Shown in pieces: positions 1 to 8,862 of a DNA stretch of 64,000 bases. The DNA is taken from positions 1-64,000 of the forward strand of contig JACRBM010000088.1 in NCBI GenBank assembly GCA_016219275.1, written 5' to 3'. The stretch is from Chloroflexota bacterium (GTDB taxonomy: Bacteria > Chloroflexota > Anaerolineae > UBA4142). The translations under genes and the position numbers were made by a program. The notes under the pieces are model-generated. The model saw only the letters and a list, made by a program, of their open reading frames with translations, was not told the origin of the DNA and made no database searches. Numbering within the stretch: position 1 is the stretch's first letter; each line of letters begins with the position of its first letter.

Positions 1-112
1 AAACGCTGGCCCTATCCTTTCTTGAAAAAGTAACCGTCACTTGATTATCCACCGCTGGCGGTTGCTACACACTTTCTGTCAGGAATGCGCTGGCGGTACG
101 GATGAACATTCA

Positions 113-444
113 ATGGTCAGCCATGCGCTGACGGTCAGCAACCAGGGAACGCCAGTGCCTCTCCGCGCATATCTTAAAGGGCACGCGGTTGACACAGCAT
201 ACGAATTGGAATGGGCTGAATTGCGAAACGGCGAATTGCTTGCCGCCGCCGAAAAGTACGGCTACCAACTTTTGGTGACGACCGATCAGAATCTCAAGCA
301 TCCGCAAAATCTGCGTAATAAAAAATTGGCAGTTCTGGTTCTGCTTTCTACCTCCTGGCGTCGCCTAATGTGCACGCGAAAACAATCGCGAAGACGATTG
401 AGACCATGCAAACCGGAGCATACGTCGAATTCGATCCGGAATGA
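113..444 (+). pseudogene. DUF5615 PIN-like toxin-type protein, frameshifted
   Basis: The segment NQGTPVPLRAYLKGHAVDTA, followed by LLVTTDQNLKHPQNL and VLLSTSW, matches the small DUF5615 PIN-like family, usually paired with a DUF433 antitoxin. The frame breaks near 361-367. After STSW the family tail (NVHAKTIAKTIETMQTGAYV, ending FDPE and TGA at 442-444) continues in another frame. The N-terminus is also odd, because the family normally opens with a short strand leading into DQGTP, and here the Asp is Asn. I place the start at ATG 113 with little confidence. No antitoxin is visible upstream, although only 112 bases are available. It is probably a decayed gene; a sequencing error could also explain the frameshift. 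Confidence 0.6.
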
Positions 445-668
445 TGAACCAATTCGCGCGCGCTGAATTTTCCGTTCGCCGCGACGCGCTCTCCACTGAC
501 TAACACCGCGCGCGGCGGAAACGCGGCGATGGCGCAGGGTGTAGCCGGTCACGGCGATGAGCACGAGGGTCGCGACGGGAGCGAGCGCGAGGAAAAGTGT
601 GTATTGCATGGGGGCAGCTCAAAAGACCTGTCAGGTTCGCTCCACGAAAACCTGACAGGTCTTGTAAC
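445..668. other. Intergenic region between the DUF5615 remnant and metK
   Basis: No convincing intact gene. On the minus strand, 609 down to about 505 reads as a hydrophobic stretch beginning MQYTLFLALAPVATLVLIAV, which could be the N-terminal remnant of a membrane protein, but it runs into sequence without family resemblance. The strong hairpin at 623-663 lies just downstream of the metK stop. Confidence 0.4.
623..663. repeat. 15-bp perfect inverted repeat, possible terminator
   Basis: The arms AAGACCTGTCAGGTT (623-637) and AACCTGACAGGTCTT (649-663) pair perfectly around an 11-nt loop. It sits 6 bases past the metK stop. There is no clear U-tract, so it may be a 3' end stabiliser or one of the dispersed palindromes rather than a classical terminator. 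Confidence 0.7.
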
Positions 669-1874
669 TCACAACCCGGCTTCCGCGCGAATCGCTTCCG
701 CCTTGTCCATCCGTTCCCAGGGCGCGTCAATGTCGTGACGTCCAAAGTGTCCGTACGCCGCGGTCGGTTGATAGATCGGGCGGCGCAAATTCAAATCGCG
801 AATGATCGCCGCGGGGCGCATGTCGAAATGCTTGTTCGCGAGCGCGACGATTTTTTCGTGCGGTACTTTTTCGGTGCCGAACGTTTCGACCATGACCGAA
901 ATCGGACGCGCGACGCCAATCGCGTACGCGACCTGAACCTCGAGGCGTTCGGCGAGTTCCGCCGCCACCAAATTTTTCGCGACGTAACGCGCCATGTACG
1001 CGCCCGAGCGATCCACCTTCGTCGGGTCTTTGCCGCTGAACGCGCCGCCGCCGTGTCGCGCGATGCCGCCGTACGTATCCACGATGATCTTGCGTCCGGT
1101 TAACCCCGCATCGCCAACGGGACCGCCGATGTTGAAACGACCGGTCGGGTTCACGTAGAATTTCGTTTTCGCATCGAGAAATTGCGCGGGAATGATCGGC
1201 TTGATCACGTGCTCGATCACATCGTCGCGAATTTTTTGCTGCGACACATTGTCGAGATGCTGGGTCGAGATGACGACCGCATCCACGCGCTTGGGTCTGC
1301 CGAACGCGTACTCGACCGTGACCTGGGATTTGCCGTCGGGTCCGAGGTACGGCAGAGCGCCGTTCTTGCGAACCGCCGCGAGTCGCTTGACGAGTTGATG
1401 CGCGAGCGCAATCGTCAGCGGCATGTACTCGGGCGTTTCGTTGCACGCGAAACCGATCATCATTCCTTGATCGCCCGCGCCGATCTTGTCAATCGGATCG
1501 CCGCCGCCGTCGCGCGTTTCGAGCGCGTCGTTCACGCCTTGCGCGATGTCGGGCGATTGTTTTTTGATCGCGGTGATAATGCCCGCGGTTTTCCAATCGA
1601 GCCAATACTTGGAATCGGTGTAACCGATTTTCTCAATCGTCCTTTGCACGATCTCGTACGGATTGAACGACGCGGTCGTTGTGATTTCACCCATCACCGC
1701 GACCAAACCGCCGCTTGCCGCCGTCTCGCACGCGACACGCCCCATCGGGTCTTGCGTGTAAATCGCATCGAGCACGCCGTCGGAAATTTGATCGCACACT
1801 TTATCGGGATGACCTTCCGTCACTGATTCGGACGTCAGAAACATTTGCGACGCAGCCATAAAAGTGGTACTCAT
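669..1874 (-). CDS. metK: S-adenosylmethionine synthetase
   Basis: Makes S-adenosylmethionine from methionine and ATP in the cytosol. The 401-residue protein has the usual family length. Signature motifs are [13 protein letters not shown] (residues 20-32), GAGDQG (132-137) and the glycine-rich [19 protein letters not shown] in the C-terminal third. An in-frame extension upstream is possible, but ATG 1874 is preceded by AAAGGAG at good spacing and yields the standard N-terminus, so I use it. It is the last gene of the operon mtnA-MNT-hepT-pfkB-ahcY-metK and would share the SAM-I riboswitch upstream of mtnA if the transcript reads through. Its product is the ligand of that riboswitch. Confidence 0.97.
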   Translation of the reverse strand: MSTTFMAASQMFLTSESVTEGHPDKVCDQISDGVLDAIYTQDPMGRVACETAASGGLVAVMGEITTTASFNPYEIVQRTIEKIGYTDSKYWLDWKTAGIITAIKKQSPDIAQGVNDALETRDGGGDPIDKIGAGDQGMMIGFACNETPEYMPLTIALAHQLVKRLAAVRKNGALPYLGPDGKSQVTVEYAFGRPKRVDAVVISTQHLDNVSQQKIRDDVIEHVIKPIIPAQFLDAKTKFYVNPTGRFNIGGPVGDAGLTGRKIIVDTYGGIARHGGGAFSGKDPTKVDRSGAYMARYVAKNLVAAELAERLEVQVAYAIGVARPISVMVETFGTEKVPHEKIVALANKHFDMRPAAIIRDLNLRRPIYQPTAAYGHFGRHDIDAPWERMDKAEAIRAEAGL

Positions 1875-1890
1875 TGATACTCCTTTTGAT

Positions 1891-1938
1891 AAATTACCAA
1901 TTACCATTGACCATTTTGTAATTGGTAATTGGTAATTT
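1891..1938. repeat. Palindromic repeat, GGTAATT family
   Basis: AAATTACCAATTACCA (1891-1906) and TGGTAATTGGTAATTT (1923-1938) form a 16-bp perfect stem. Each arm is itself a short tandem repeat. It fills the gap between the ahcY stop and the metK ribosome binding site. A related copy lies in the SAM riboswitch at 6241-6280. Confidence 0.85.
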
Positions 1939-3207
<1,269 letters not shown>

Positions 3208-3235
3208 TTATCTCCTCGTCTTGGAATTTCGAAAA

Positions 3236-3306
3236 TTTCCCTCAGTTCCCTTATTCCCTCAGTTCCCTTGTTTCCGTTACCAGGGAACTGAGGGAACTGA
3301 GGGAAA
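3236..3306. repeat. Palindromic repeat, TTCCCTCAG family
   Basis: TTTCCCTCAGTTCCCT (3236-3251) pairs perfectly with AGGGAACTGAGGGAAA (3291-3306), and a second nested CCCTCAGTTCCCT/AGGGAACTGAGGG pairing lies inside. The element occupies the gap between pfkB and ahcY. A related element lies inside mutL at 7016-7100. Confidence 0.85.
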
Positions 3307-3318
3307 CGAAGGAAACAC

Positions 3319-4263
3319 CTACAACTCAACTGCTTCTCCGAACGCTTCGCGATAGCGCGCGGTAAATTCCTGCAAATCGTATTTGTGATTTTGCGTGCCG
3401 TACTCTTCGAGCACGTACGTCGCGGCGAGACTGCCCAGCCGTCCGACCGTTTCCCAGGGCAATCGCTTGAGATAGCCCTTGATGATGCCAGCGCGGTACG
3501 CATCGCCGACGCCGGTTGGGTCGGCTTGGCGGCGCGCGGGCACGATGGGTACGGTGATGGTCGTGTTGTCAGCGTGGATGTGCGAACCTTTTTCGCCCAG
3601 CGTAACGATCAGCGTTTGCGTTTCGTGCGCGACGCGCTGATCCGTCCACCCCGTTTTGTTTTTCAGCATCTCGAATTCGTACTCGTTCACGATCGTCATC
3701 GTCGAGCCGCGCACGCCCTCGGCGAGTTCGTCGCCGTTCAAGCGAATGATCTGCTGGCTCGGATCGTAGATGTACGCGAGACCCAGTTCCTTGCACTCGC
3801 GCGCGTATTGCACCATCGCGCGCGGATCGTTCGGCGAAATGACGACGAGATCAATCTTGCCGGGCGCGTGTTGCTTGAACGAAAGCGTATGCGCGTGCGC
3901 CATCGCGCCGGTGTAAAACATCGCGATTTGATTCTGCTTGCCGTCGGTGCTGACGAAAAACGACGCCGTGAAATCGTCCGGAATCGCGATGATCGCGCGC
4001 GTGTCCACGTGGTTTTCTTCGAGCCACGCGCGGTAATCGGAAAAATCCTGCCCGACCGTCGCCATGATCCTGGGTCGCTCGCCGAGCAACGCGAGGTTGT
4101 ACGCGATGTTCGTCGCGACGCCGCCGCGCTGTTTCTTCATCGAGTCCACGAGGAACGAAACCGACAGATTCGCAATCTTGTCCGGCAAAATGTGGTCGTG
4201 GAAATAGCCGGGGAATTGCATGATGTAATCGTACGCGATGGAACCGGTGATGAGTACACTCAT
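3319..4263 (-). CDS. PfkB-family sugar/nucleoside kinase, probable adenosine kinase
   Basis: The 314-residue protein has the ribokinase-fold hallmarks: GSIAYDYI near the start, GGVATNIAYNLALLG (47-61, substrate loop) and DPTGVGDAYRAG (248-259) with catalytic Asp254. Phosphorylating adenosine would pull the AhcY reaction forward, and the position directly before ahcY supports that role; substrate assignment is inferred from context. The start at ATG 4263 is chosen because GGAGCAATT precedes it and the protein then opens as family members do. An in-frame ATG at 4281 is less likely. The upstream toxin gene's readthrough frame ends at 4282, so the spacing is tight. Confidence 0.85.
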   Translation of the reverse strand: MSVLITGSIAYDYIMQFPGYFHDHILPDKIANLSVSFLVDSMKKQRGGVATNIAYNLALLGERPRIMATVGQDFSDYRAWLEENHVDTRAIIAIPDDFTASFFVSTDGKQNQIAMFYTGAMAHAHTLSFKQHAPGKIDLVVISPNDPRAMVQYARECKELGLAYIYDPSQQIIRLNGDELAEGVRGSTMTIVNEYEFEMLKNKTGWTDQRVAHETQTLIVTLGEKGSHIHADNTTITVPIVPARRQADPTGVGDAYRAGIIKGYLKRLPWETVGRLGSLAATYVLEEYGTQNHKYDLQEFTARYREAFGEAVEL

Positions 4264-4281
4264 AATTGCTCCAGAGTTCAC

Positions 4282-4755
4282 CTAGTCTTTTGACGGCAGG
4301 TGATTTATAAAAAATTCCAAATCACTTTTGGTTTGTGACCAAACTTGATCAACCAAAACCACCAATTTTTGCAACTCGTTCCAATCAATAAAGAACGATT
4401 AAGAATGGCGATAGAAATGACGAAAGCCCATATAGTCGCCCAATCGCTTTGCAGTTTCCGGCGGAATGACTGCGCCGCGACGAGGATTCGGTTTTGTCAT
4501 TTGCACCAAGAGATCGCGATGCGATTGATTGCCGGTTGGTACATTCTGGTCAACCTGTTTTGCCACGATCAAAAAGATATTTTCGACGCCATTGTAAAAC
4601 GAGTGCAAGACGGAGGCGACTGCCGCAATTTCAACTGTGTCCGGCTGGCGTTGTTGGACGCGCGTCAATAGTTCGATGTACACCCCGAATAGCTTGTCAA
4701 TCTGCGCTGTCTCAAAAGTGATTTGGGCAATCGCGCGCTCAACTGATTCGGACAA
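4282..4755 (-). pseudogene. HepT-like HEPN toxin with in-frame stop at the AMPylation tyrosine
   Basis: From TTG 4755 the frame gives a HEPN/HepT-like helical protein with the sequence RHFYRHS just before a TAA at 4399-4401. The same frame continues past the TAA for 38 codons (SFFIDWNELQKLVVLVDQVW and more) to TAG at 4282-4284, and that tail also fits the family. In this family the toxin motif is RX4HXY, so the stop replaces the final tyrosine, the residue that characterised MNT antitoxins AMPylate. The start is uncertain; TTG 4755 overlaps the MNT gene by 17 bases, typical of such pairs. It could be a nonsense-inactivated toxin, a truncated but functional one, or a sequencing error. Confidence 0.75.
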
Positions 4756-5041
4756 GTGCGCCCTCCTCTTGCAACCGATTCGCAAATGCGTCGGACGAAT
4801 CCAAGTTGACGAGATCAACTGGATGTTCAAGCTCAATCAGCAATTGTCCCAGGATGTGAAAGAATTGACCGGGCGGACAACCGCGCACGGCTAAATCGAG
4901 GTCAGAATCCGGTCGAACATTTCCGCGAGCGGCAGAGCCAAACAAGAATACTTCCGCGCAACCCGATGTTTTGAGAATGTTGATCGCACGACGAATATCC
5001 GGTTCGAGTTGTTCGGCGTGAATTAAATTTTCATTCATCAT
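4739..5041 (-). CDS. MNT-type nucleotidyltransferase antitoxin
   Basis: A 100-residue minimal nucleotidyltransferase. FLFGSAARGNVRPDSDLDLAV contains the GSX10DXD active site, with GS, a 10-residue spacer and DLD. Known MntA proteins neutralise their HepT partner by adding AMP to a tyrosine of the RX4HXY motif. The start ATG 5041 follows GAGG; an ATG one codon further on or an in-frame start at 5080 are alternatives. The gene begins 35 bases after mtnA and overlaps the toxin frame. The active site is intact although the toxin's target tyrosine codon is a stop. Confidence 0.88.
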   Translation of the reverse strand: MMNENLIHAEQLEPDIRRAINILKTSGCAEVFLFGSAARGNVRPDSDLDLAVRGCPPGQFFHILGQLLIELEHPVDLVNLDSSDAFANRLQEEGALVRIS

Positions 5042-5076
5042 CGCATTGCCTCGCATTTCTACGAGAATTCTTGTCT

Positions 5077-6102
5077 TCACATGATCTTGCGTAAATTCTC
5101 GACAAACGGCGGACGCACGACGCCGCGCTCTGTGACCAGCGCGGTGATGTACTTGTTCGGTGTCACATCGAATGCTGGGTTGCCCACATGCACTCCGTCT
5201 GGCGCGATGGGTATGCCTTCGATGTGCGTGACCTCGCGCGCGTCGCGCTCTTCAATCGGAATCAAATCGCCGTGCGCCAAATTCATATCAATCGTCGAGG
5301 TCGGCATCACCGCATAGAATGGCACGCCGTTCTCGTGCGCGACGACCGCGACTTTGTACGTGCCGACCTTGTTCGCCACGTCGCCGTTCGCCGCCACGCG
5401 ATCCGAGCCGACGAAGCATTTTTGAATTTTGCCGGCGCGCATATAGTGACCAGCGGCATTGTCGGCGATGAGCGTCATCGGTACGCCGGCTTGGGTCAAT
5501 TCCCAGGCGGTCAAACGCGCGCCTTGCAAACGCGGGCGCGTTTCATCAACAAGCACGTGGATTTTTTTGCCTTGCTTGTGCGCCTCGATAATGACACCCA
5601 GCGCGGTACCGACATCAACGGTTGCCAGCGCGCCAGCATTGCAATGGGTCAACACCGTGTCGCCGTCGTTGATGAGCGCCGCGCCGTGCTTTGCCATCGC
5701 GGTGTTGATCGCGATATCTGCCTCGGCAATCTTTTGCGCTTCCGCGACAACAAAATCGCGCAAACCGTTCGCGTCGAGATTCGTCGCGCGCGCCGCGCGC
5801 ATCACGCGATCGAGCGCCCACATCAGATTGACCGCGGTCGGTCGCGTGACGCGCAACACTTGGTCCGCCGCGTCGAGATCGCGTAACAATTCGTCGCGGG
5901 TCGTCGCTGGTGATTCGAGCGCGGCGAGCGCGAGTCCGAACGCCGCCGCCGCGCCAATCGCCGGCGCGCCGCGAATCGTCATATCTTTGATCGCGTGCGC
6001 AACCGCGCGATAATCGCGGCATTCGACAATTTCAAACTGACGCGGCAATTTGCGTTGGTCAATCATTTTGACGACACTGCCGATCATTTCAATCGTTCGC
6101 AT
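5077..6102 (-). CDS. mtnA: S-methyl-5-thioribose-1-phosphate isomerase
   Basis: Converts methylthioribose-1-phosphate to methylthioribulose-1-phosphate in methionine salvage. The protein is 341 residues, the normal length. Motifs are RGAPAIG (44-50), [10 protein letters not shown] with catalytic-type Cys154, [17 protein letters not shown] (187-201) and [11 protein letters not shown] with Asp234, the partner acid. The start ATG 6102 gives the family N-terminus ([10 protein letters not shown]); an in-frame extension to 6204 would run through the riboswitch terminator and is rejected. It is the first gene after the SAM-I riboswitch, so expression should fall when SAM is plentiful. Confidence 0.95.
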   Translation of the reverse strand: MRTIEMIGSVVKMIDQRKLPRQFEIVECRDYRAVAHAIKDMTIRGAPAIGAAAAFGLALAALESPATTRDELLRDLDAADQVLRVTRPTAVNLMWALDRVMRAARATNLDANGLRDFVVAEAQKIAEADIAINTAMAKHGAALINDGDTVLTHCNAGALATVDVGTALGVIIEAHKQGKKIHVLVDETRPRLQGARLTAWELTQAGVPMTLIADNAAGHYMRAGKIQKCFVGSDRVAANGDVANKVGTYKVAVVAHENGVPFYAVMPTSTIDMNLAHGDLIPIEERDAREVTHIEGIPIAPDGVHVGNPAFDVTPNKYITALVTERGVVRPPFVENLRKIM

Positions 6103-6145
6103 CCAACCCCCACCTGACCTCCCCCGTACACAGGGGAGGAGTTGG
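6103..6145. repeat. Palindromic repeat, CCTCCCC family, in the mtnA leader
   Basis: CCTCCCC (6118-6124) pairs with GGGGAGG (6133-6139), with outer arms CCAAC (6103-6107) and GTTGG (6141-6145). It lies directly between the riboswitch terminator and the mtnA start, where a ribosome binding site would be expected. Larger relatives are at 12945-12992, 15934-16056 and 61564-61679. Confidence 0.7.
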
Positions 6146-6146
6146 C

Positions 6147-6176
6147 AAAAAAAAATCTCTCCACGAAAGAGAGAGA
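6147..6176 (-). terminator. Intrinsic terminator of the SAM riboswitch
   Basis: On the minus strand TCTCTC, loop TTTCGTG, GAGAGA is followed by nine T residues. It lies 16-17 bases past the aptamer's P1 3' strand and before mtnA, the standard expression platform of a transcription-terminating S-box. Confidence 0.88.
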
Positions 6177-6192
6177 ATAACAAAACGCGCTT

Positions 6193-6339
6193 CTCATCTC
6201 CCAAGCCAGAATCGGCGGCTTGCCGGAATTGGCACCTTGTTTGGTAATTGGTAAATGGTAATTACTACTTACCACTTACGTTTCACCGCACCGGTTGCCG
6301 AGGTTTCACAGGGCCGGTCCCTCCACCTCTCTGGATGAG
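6193..6339 (-). promoter_or_regulatory. SAM-I (S-box) riboswitch upstream of mtnA
   Basis: The minus strand reads CTCATC, then AGAGAGGTGGAGGGACCGGC, then CCTGTGAAACCTCGGCAACC, then AAGGTGCCAATTCC, a GC-rich hairpin and GATGAG closing P1. This matches the conserved SAM-I core (GAGGUGGAGGGA, GGCAACC, AAGGUGCUAAUUCC). It binds S-adenosylmethionine and should favour termination at 6147-6176. The P3 arm, between GGCAACC and AAGGTGCC, is built from a GGTAATT-family repeat (6241-6280). Control of the downstream ahcY and metK genes is inferred from their position in the same run of genes. Confidence 0.95.
6241..6280 (-). repeat. GGTAATT-family repeat forming the P3 arm of the riboswitch
   Basis: The minus strand reads TAAGTGGTAA, a short loop, then TTACCATTTA, giving a 10-bp stem with one G-U pair, followed by AATTACC. 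The motif is the same short tandem GGTAATT unit seen at 1891-1938. It sits exactly where the variable P3 helix of SAM-I aptamers belongs. Confidence 0.75.
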
Positions 6340-6366
6340 TGTCCAGTAGTATTCAGTTGCGGCAAG

Positions 6367-6395
6367 TTTATAGCACAAGCGAAATGTTTTGTCAA
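6367..6395 (-). promoter_or_regulatory. Sigma70-type promoter of the mtnA operon
   Basis: TTGACA (6395-6390) and TATAAA (6372-6367) are separated by 17 bases on the minus strand. The predicted start near 6360 leaves about 20 bases before the aptamer. The -35 box lies 16 bases past the mutL stop. Confidence 0.85.
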
Positions 6396-6410
6396 TTTGA
6401 AACGCGCAAC

Positions 6411-8081
6411 TCAACGGCGCAAAAACCGGCGTTCCAATTCTGCGAGCGAGATCGCGACGAACGCGGGACGACCGTGCGGGCACGTCGCGGGCGAATAAAT
6501 CGCGAGCAATTCGTCGAGCAGGGCTTGTTGTTGCGCGAGGTCGAGCGCGTCGCCGGCTTTGAGCGCGCTGAGGCACGCGCATTTCGACGCGAGTTTATCG
6601 CGCAACGCATCGCCATCGAGCGCGCGATACTTGTCGTGCTCTTGCAACAACGCGGACAGAAATTCGTTTGCCGGCACGCGCACAAATTCCGGCAACGCGT
6701 TCACGCGAAACGTGTTCGCGCCGAACGGCTCGAGGTCAATACCGAGCGCACGGTACGTGTCGAAGTGCGCGATGAGCAACTCGGATTCGCGGGGCATCAC
6801 CTGAATGTGCGCCGATTTTGAATTTTGAATTTTGAATTCCGAATTCGAAATTCGAAGTTCGAAATTCGTGAGCCGTTCAAAATAGATTTGCTCCTGCGCC
6901 GCGTGTTGATCTACAATCACCATCCCATCCTGGGTTTGCGCGAGCAAGTACGTGTTGTGAACTTGTCCGAGCGCGCGCCAGTTGCTCAAATACTCGGCAC
7001 GCGCTTCGCGCATAGTTCCCTCATTTCCCTTATTTCCCTCTGCGTCCGCGAATGACCAATCACCGGGAATGGAAGAAACTGAGGGAATTAAGGGAAATTC
7101 GCGCGTTGCTTGCTCGACGGATTGTTGCACCGCGCCGTAAATCGCGCGCTCTTGGTAGAAACGCACTTCGGCTTTGCGCGGATGCACGTTCACATCCACA
7201 AGTTGCGGATCGAGTTCGATGTGAATGACCGCGAGTGGATGACGACCGGGCGGCAAGCGTCCGGCGAAAGGTCGTTCGAGCATCACCGCGAGCAAGCCGG
7301 AGCGAATCGGGCGACCGTTCACAAAAAAGTTTTGCCACTCGCGGCTCGCGCGCGCGAGCGACGAACGCGACACAAAACCGCGCACGCGCAAATCCACGCT
7401 CGTGTAATTGACCTCGATCATTTCACCGGCAAGGTCTCGTCCCCACGCCGCGCCGATGCGTTCAACCGGCGTCGCCGCTGGCATAACCACATTTTCGCGT
7501 CCGTCCACGATCAAGCGAAACGCGATGTGCGGGTACGCGAGCGCGTACTGCACAATCGTTTTCTGAATCAACTCGGTTTCGCGGAACGGCGATTTCAAAA
7601 ACTTGCGCCGCGCGGGTGCGTTGTAAAACAGATTGCGAACAACGACCTGGGTTCCAATCGGCGCGCCCGCAACCTCGGTTTCGACTTTGCCATCCGTGAC
7701 GCGTATGCGCGTGCCTTCGATGTCATCCTTGGCGCGCGTGAGAATTTCGAGTTGCGCCATCGCCGCGATCGAGGGCAGCGCCTCCCCGCGAAAACCGAGT
7801 GTCTTGATCGCGCGCAAATCCGCGTCCGTCGCGATCTTGCTCGTCGCAAAACGTTCGACCGCGAGCGTGGCATCGTCGCGCGACATGCCAATGCCGTTAT
7901 CGCTCACGCGCATCAGTGCGACACCGCCCTCGCGAATCTCAATCGAGACCGCGCTCGCGCTCGCGTCAATCGCGTTTTCGATCAACTCTTTCACGACCGA
8001 GGCAGGACGCTCGACGACTTCGCCCGCGGCGATGCGTTCGGCGAGGGATTTATCAAGGACGTGGATGCGTTGCGCGCTCAT
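6411..8081 (-). CDS. mutL: DNA mismatch repair protein MutL, endonuclease type
   Basis: Couples mismatch recognition by MutS to strand nicking. The 556-residue protein opens with the GHKL ATPase: KELIENAIDA, DNGIGM and LGFRGEALPSI. The C-terminal domain carries DQHAAQEQIYFE (about 392-403), the DQHAX2EX4E endonuclease motif, and CPHGRP near the end. Two short palindromic repeats are embedded in frame, encoding about residues 328-356 (in the linker) and 405-422 (just after the endonuclease motif). ATG 8081 is chosen because it gives the exact family N-terminus and overlaps the vapC stop as ATGA. Expression is probably driven by the vapBC promoter. Confidence 0.96.
   Translation of the reverse strand: MSAQRIHVLDKSLAERIAAGEVVERPASVVKELIENAIDASASAVSIEIREGGVALMRVSDNGIGMSRDDATLAVERFATSKIATDADLRAIKTLGFRGEALPSIAAMAQLEILTRAKDDIEGTRIRVTDGKVETEVAGAPIGTQVVVRNLFYNAPARRKFLKSPFRETELIQKTIVQYALAYPHIAFRLIVDGRENVVMPAATPVERIGAAWGRDLAGEMIEVNYTSVDLRVRGFVSRSSLARASREWQNFFVNGRPIRSGLLAVMLERPFAGRLPPGRHPLAVIHIELDPQLVDVNVHPRKAEVRFYQERAIYGAVQQSVEQATREFPLIPSVSSIPGDWSFADAEGNKGNEGTMREARAEYLSNWRALGQVHNTYLLAQTQDGMVIVDQHAAQEQIYFERLTNFELRISNSEFKIQNSKSAHIQVMPRESELLIAHFDTYRALGIDLEPFGANTFRVNALPEFVRVPANEFLSALLQEHDKYRALDGDALRDKLASKCACLSALKAGDALDLAQQQALLDELLAIYSPATCPHGRPAFVAISLAELERRFLRR
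6816..6868. repeat. GAATTC/TTCGAA simple repeat inside mutL
   Basis: Tandem TTTTGAA units followed by TTCGAA units that can fold back on them. Translated in mutL as NFELRISNSEFKIQNSK, a stretch unlike MutL family sequence, placed right after the DQHA endonuclease motif. Confidence 0.75.
7016..7100. repeat. TTCCCTCAT-family palindromic repeat inside mutL
   Basis: TTCCCTCATTTCCCTTATTT (from 7016) and the opposing GAGGGAATTAAGGGAAATTC (to 7100) form imperfect inverted arms. Related to the intergenic element at 3236-3306. It encodes about residues 328-356 of MutL, in the poorly conserved linker. Confidence 0.75.
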
Positions 8082-8503
8082 TCTGCTTGACGCCAGTTTT
8101 CCAATCTTAGCGGGTATCCCAGTTTCTGGATACGTTGATAGTGATCCATATTTCCCGTCACTAATGTCAACCTGTGCTGGATCGCGATAGCGGCGATCAT
8201 CGGATCCGCGCGCCCAACCGTTTGTCCAGTCCGGTCCAAATCGCCGTAAATCCGTCCAGCGGTTTCGGCGCATGATTGATCGAACGCTAACACATCGCTG
8301 GATTTGATGTTCGTCAGAAATTTTTTTATCGCGTCAGCGCGACTGACCTGATGAAAACCTTTGACAATTTCCATTACCGTGATTGCCGAAATTGTGAGAC
8401 GTGCGTGTTCGGCTTGATACTGTTTCGCGCGTTCGACGACGAGCGGATTTTTGGCTTTGAGGATCTCTGAGAGTATGTCGGTGTCAAGCAAGGATGGCTC
8501 CAC
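8078..8503 (-). CDS. vapC: VapC-type PIN-domain ribonuclease toxin
   Basis: A 141-residue PIN protein starting at GTG 8503. Acidic active-site residues sit in LLDTDI (Asp7, Asp9), VMEIVKG (Glu45) and RADPMIA (Asp100), with a further Asp in TGNMDHY (Asp120). PIN toxins of this type cleave RNA, often tRNA. The stop codon overlaps the mutL start as ATGA, so the toxin is translationally coupled to a DNA repair gene. Two bases separate it from the antitoxin stop. Confidence 0.92.
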   Translation of the reverse strand: MEPSLLDTDILSEILKAKNPLVVERAKQYQAEHARLTISAITVMEIVKGFHQVSRADAIKKFLTNIKSSDVLAFDQSCAETAGRIYGDLDRTGQTVGRADPMIAAIAIQHRLTLVTGNMDHYQRIQKLGYPLRLENWRQAE

Positions 8504-8505
8504 GA

Positions 8506-8754
8506 TTACCTCGTTACCCGCAAGGGTGTTTTTTCTCTCAGTTCCAACGCTCTTTCGGTGATGGAGTCAATCAATTCTGCGTCATCCGAAAATAACCCCA
8601 CGAGCGAATGGTGGCGCGGAGAAGGTTTTAAATACGCACGAATTGCGTCTGCCGCTAGTTCGGCTTCGGTTTTCCGTTTTTGTTCAGCCGCGCGCTTGAG
8701 CGCGCGATAGACACTTGCCGGCAACACAATTTTGATACCAAATGAATGGCTCAT
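8506..8754 (-). CDS. vapB: VapB-type antitoxin
   Basis: An 82-residue protein whose first half (IKIVLPASVYRALKRAAEQK, then a second helix ending AIRAYLK) resembles a ribbon-helix-helix DNA-binding domain; the rest would wrap the toxin. It sits directly before vapC and probably autoregulates the pair. ATG 8754 has GGAG about 8 bases upstream. The transcript likely continues through vapC into mutL. Confidence 0.85.
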   Translation of the reverse strand: MSHSFGIKIVLPASVYRALKRAAEQKRKTEAELAADAIRAYLKPSPRHHSLVGLFSDDAELIDSITERALELREKTPLRVTR

Positions 8755-8787
8755 TTTACGACTCCATTGACAATCCTCACTGGAATT

Positions 8788-8815
8788 ATTCTAGCACTAC
8801 CGAATGTTTTTGCAA
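8788..8815 (-). promoter_or_regulatory. Predicted promoter for vapB-vapC-mutL
   Basis: On the minus strand TTGCAA (8815-8810), 16 bases, TAGAAT (8793-8788). The expected transcript start is about 27 bases before the vapB ATG. Confidence 0.55.
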
Positions 8816-8830
8816 AGTGGTTCCGCCCGC

Positions 8831-8862
8831 GCCATACGCTATTCGCAATTCGCCATCCGCAA
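8831..8862. repeat. ATTCGCCAT-family simple repeat at the 3' end of the K+ channel gene
   Basis: Short ATTCGC/ATTCGCCAT units overlap the last codons and stop of the channel gene, so its final residues (RMANCE) are encoded by the repeat. Similar runs occur at 31290-31340, 36886-36927, 45036-45065 and 54505-54537. Confidence 0.6.

Noticed and set aside
505-609. Minus-strand gene starting MQYTLFLALAPV
   Set aside because: Only the first 30 or so codons look protein-like; the rest is a shadow of the DUF5615 remnant. Kept only as a possible fragment in the intergenic entry.
669-1182. Long plus-strand frames opposite metK and ahcY (for example 1975-3114)
   Set aside because: They are Arg/Asp/His-rich antisense shadows produced by GC-rich codons; the minus-strand genes have full family motifs.
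4399-4401. Programmed stop-codon readthrough or recoding of the HepT TAA
   Set aside because: No selenocysteine or other recoding element was recognised after the stop; a simple nonsense mutation is the cheaper explanation.
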